From: Spirochaetales bacterium Spiro_10
GTDB lineage: Bacteria > Spirochaetota > Spirochaetia > Treponematales > Treponemataceae
Assembly: GCA_001604405.1 (NCBI GenBank)
Contig: LVBL01000041.1
Coordinates: 20,449-84,448, forward strand
Length of the DNA: 64,000 nucleotides
Direction of reading: 5' to 3'
Below, piece by piece: positions 62,760 to 64,000 of the stretch. The notes below the pieces were generated by a model. The model searched no databases, was not told the DNA's origin, and saw only the letters and a list, made by a program, of their open reading frames with translations. How positions within the stretch are numbered: the stretch's first letter is position 1; each line of letters starts with the position of its first letter. Both the position numbers and the translations under genes were made by a program.

Positions 62760-63653
62760 ATGAACGGGCACTATCGCGAGAACCTCACGAGGGTCATCGA
62801 CCGGATCGAGCGGACCCTTCATTCCCCCGTCGGGCTCGACGAGCTGGCGGCCGAGGCCTGCCTTTCTAAGTATCACCTCCACCGGGTGTTCAGGGCCCTT
62901 ACCGGCTTTCCGCTCGTCGAGTACGCCCGTGCCCGGCGCCTTTCCGAAAGCCTCAACGCCCTGCTCGCCACGGAACGAAGCGTCCTCGACATCGCCCTCG
63001 ACTTCGGCTTCAGCCACGAGCAAAGCTATATCCGCGCCTTCCGTTCGCGGTGGGGACTGAGCCCGGGGGAATGCCGCGCGATAAAGCCCCTCCTCGAGGT
63101 GACGCCTCCCCTGCGCGCCTCCGACATCGTCCCCGTCGGCGATGACGGGGCCCTTGCCCGCCCCCGGCTCGTCGTCCGCCCCGCGATGTTCCTCTGCGGC
63201 GCGCGACACTTCATTACCGACGAGGAGAACGCGGTACGCGACACCGTTTCGGAGGTCGCGAACCGTTTCATGACGGAAACCGCGGCGCGGATACCCGAGC
63301 CGGTCTATCGGGACCGGTACGTCGGGTACGTCGAACGGTGCCCCGACCCGAACGACAACTGGTACATGGCCTGCGCGGAGCTGCGCAAACGGCCCCGTGC
63401 GCCGTCGCCGCCCGAGGGCCTGGAATACCGCCTGGTCGAAAGCGAGGCGTACCGCGAGTTCCTGCTGGTCTCGCGCGTGCACCCGACGAACCTCCTCTGG
63501 AGGGACGTCGAAAGCCTCTACGCGACGATTTTCGGCGACTGGATTCCCCGCCATCCGGAGGACGAGATAGCCGGATGGCACCTCGAATACGTCGACCTTT
63601 CGACGGCCCGCGAGGATTACGGCGAATTCCGCGTCCTCGTTCCCGTGCGCTGA
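62760..63653 (+). CDS. AraC-family regulator with GyrI-like effector domain
   Basis: A 297-residue protein. Residues about 12-105 are an AraC/XylS DNA-binding domain (LDELAAEACLSKYHLHRVFRALTG, then AFRSRWGLSPGECR). Residues about 130-297 form a GyrI/Rob-type small-molecule-binding domain. I placed the start at the ATG at 62760, since it gives MNGHYRENL, the family start; the frame is open further upstream. It is divergent from the esterase gene, which it may control. Confidence 0.88.
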   Translation: MNGHYRENLTRVIDRIERTLHSPVGLDELAAEACLSKYHLHRVFRALTGFPLVEYARARRLSESLNALLATERSVLDIALDFGFSHEQSYIRAFRSRWGLSPGECRAIKPLLEVTPPLRASDIVPVGDDGALARPRLVVRPAMFLCGARHFITDEENAVRDTVSEVANRFMTETAARIPEPVYRDRYVGYVERCPDPNDNWYMACAELRKRPRAPSPPEGLEYRLVESEAYREFLLVSRVHPTNLLWRDVESLYATIFGDWIPRHPEDEIAGWHLEYVDLSTAREDYGEFRVLVPVR

Positions 63654-63738
63654 TTCCGGGCCAAAACGCCGTGCGTTTACTTGTTCCTCCGTCCGTTTTT
63701 TTGCTATAGTATGGCTACACACGCCAGCAGGAGAAAGA

Positions 63739-64000
63739 ATGGAAGACCTAACCACGGACTCGGGCGACTTCGCCTCCCTTTTCGAAAAAAGTATCGCCAA
63801 AACAGACAGATTCACGCCCGGACAGCCGGTCGAGACCGCGATCGTCTCGATATCGGGCGACACGATATTCCTGGAACTCAACGGAAAAAGCGAGGGCGTG
63901 CTCGAGCGGGCCGAACTCGTCGACAAGGACGGGAAGCTCACCGTCAAGGAGGGTGACCCCATCAGGGTCTTTTTCCTTTCCGCGAAGGACGGCGAGCTCC
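63739..64000 (+). CDS. S1-domain protein (ribosomal protein S1-like), 5' part only
   Basis: The ATG at 63739 follows an AGGAGAAAG site. Only 87 residues are inside the window; they contain the beginning of an S1 RNA-binding barrel (GQPVETAIVSISGDTIFLELNGKSEGVLERAEL). It is likely rpsA, as the short acidic leader before the first S1 domain is typical, but the remaining repeats lie beyond the right edge. Confidence 0.8.
   Translation, partial: MEDLTTDSGDFASLFEKSIAKTDRFTPGQPVETAIVSISGDTIFLELNGKSEGVLERAELVDKDGKLTVKEGDPIRVFFLSAKDGEL

Overview
This 64-kb window is a dense, high-GC stretch of chromosome from what looks like an anaerobic, flagellated spirochaete, probably a free-living Treponema/Spirochaeta relative. 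The phylum call is an inference. It rests on the run rpsP-khpA-rimM-trmD-rplS followed by a FliK-like gene, a stand-alone FlhB C-terminal gene and an HD-GYP gene. It also rests on many lipoproteins, double-membrane features (OmpA domain, LysM/MltD) and a strictly fermentative flavour (ferredoxins, a sensory [FeFe]-hydrogenase-like protein). No rRNA, insertion sequence, phage or CRISPR array was seen.

Layout. 0-9.6 kb: cell-envelope genes (MltD end, OmpA, TPR lipoprotein, vWA protein), then trpS-aroC, a three-gene [FeFe]-hydrogenase-like sensory cluster, and a 5-formyl-THF cyclo-ligase carrying a perfect 30-bp palindrome inside its coding sequence. 9.7-18.8 kb: tRNA-Asn, a PhoH-type ATPase and a hemicellulose locus (GH5 lipoprotein, GH51 arabinofuranosidase, sugar ABC transporter, divergent ArsR-type regulator with two matching operators). 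18.8-24.2 kb: a hemerythrin-containing diguanylate cyclase, a FakA-FakB fusion next to plsY, and a DUF1295 membrane protein.

24.2-26.7 kb is the most notable locus: a MarR regulator, HgcA (corrinoid protein with the NVWCSAGK cap-helix motif and a C-terminal membrane domain), HgcB (2x[4Fe-4S] ferredoxin ending in CC) and a C_GCAxxG_C_C-family protein. By homology this is the mercury-methylation gene pair. It has a perfect inverted-repeat operator inside an apparently leaderless promoter.

26.8-37 kb: a GNAT-BKACE fusion, a TupA-like ATP-grasp protein, an ABC/MerR/lipoprotein operon, a serine hydrolase and pdxA. 37-44.3 kb: glycogen phosphorylase, a MATE exporter with its LacI regulator and tandem operators, a 22-residue membrane peptide, an unusual nested tRNA-Gly structure, birA and a hydrolase. 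44.3-51.7 kb: serS, then (minus strand) the HD-GYP/flagellar operon and the ribosomal-protein operon. 51.8-64 kb: a GGDEF-EAL protein, a polar amino-acid ABC transporter, DUF6062 and Dabb proteins, a 7TM chemoreceptor, a three-gene ABC-2 exporter, an esterase, an AraC regulator and the start of an S1-domain protein.

Taken together, the genes suggest an anaerobe that degrades plant polysaccharide and stores glycogen. It probably senses H2/redox and O2 and feeds that into c-di-GMP signalling (one cyclase, one GGDEF-EAL, one HD-GYP). It may also methylate mercury.
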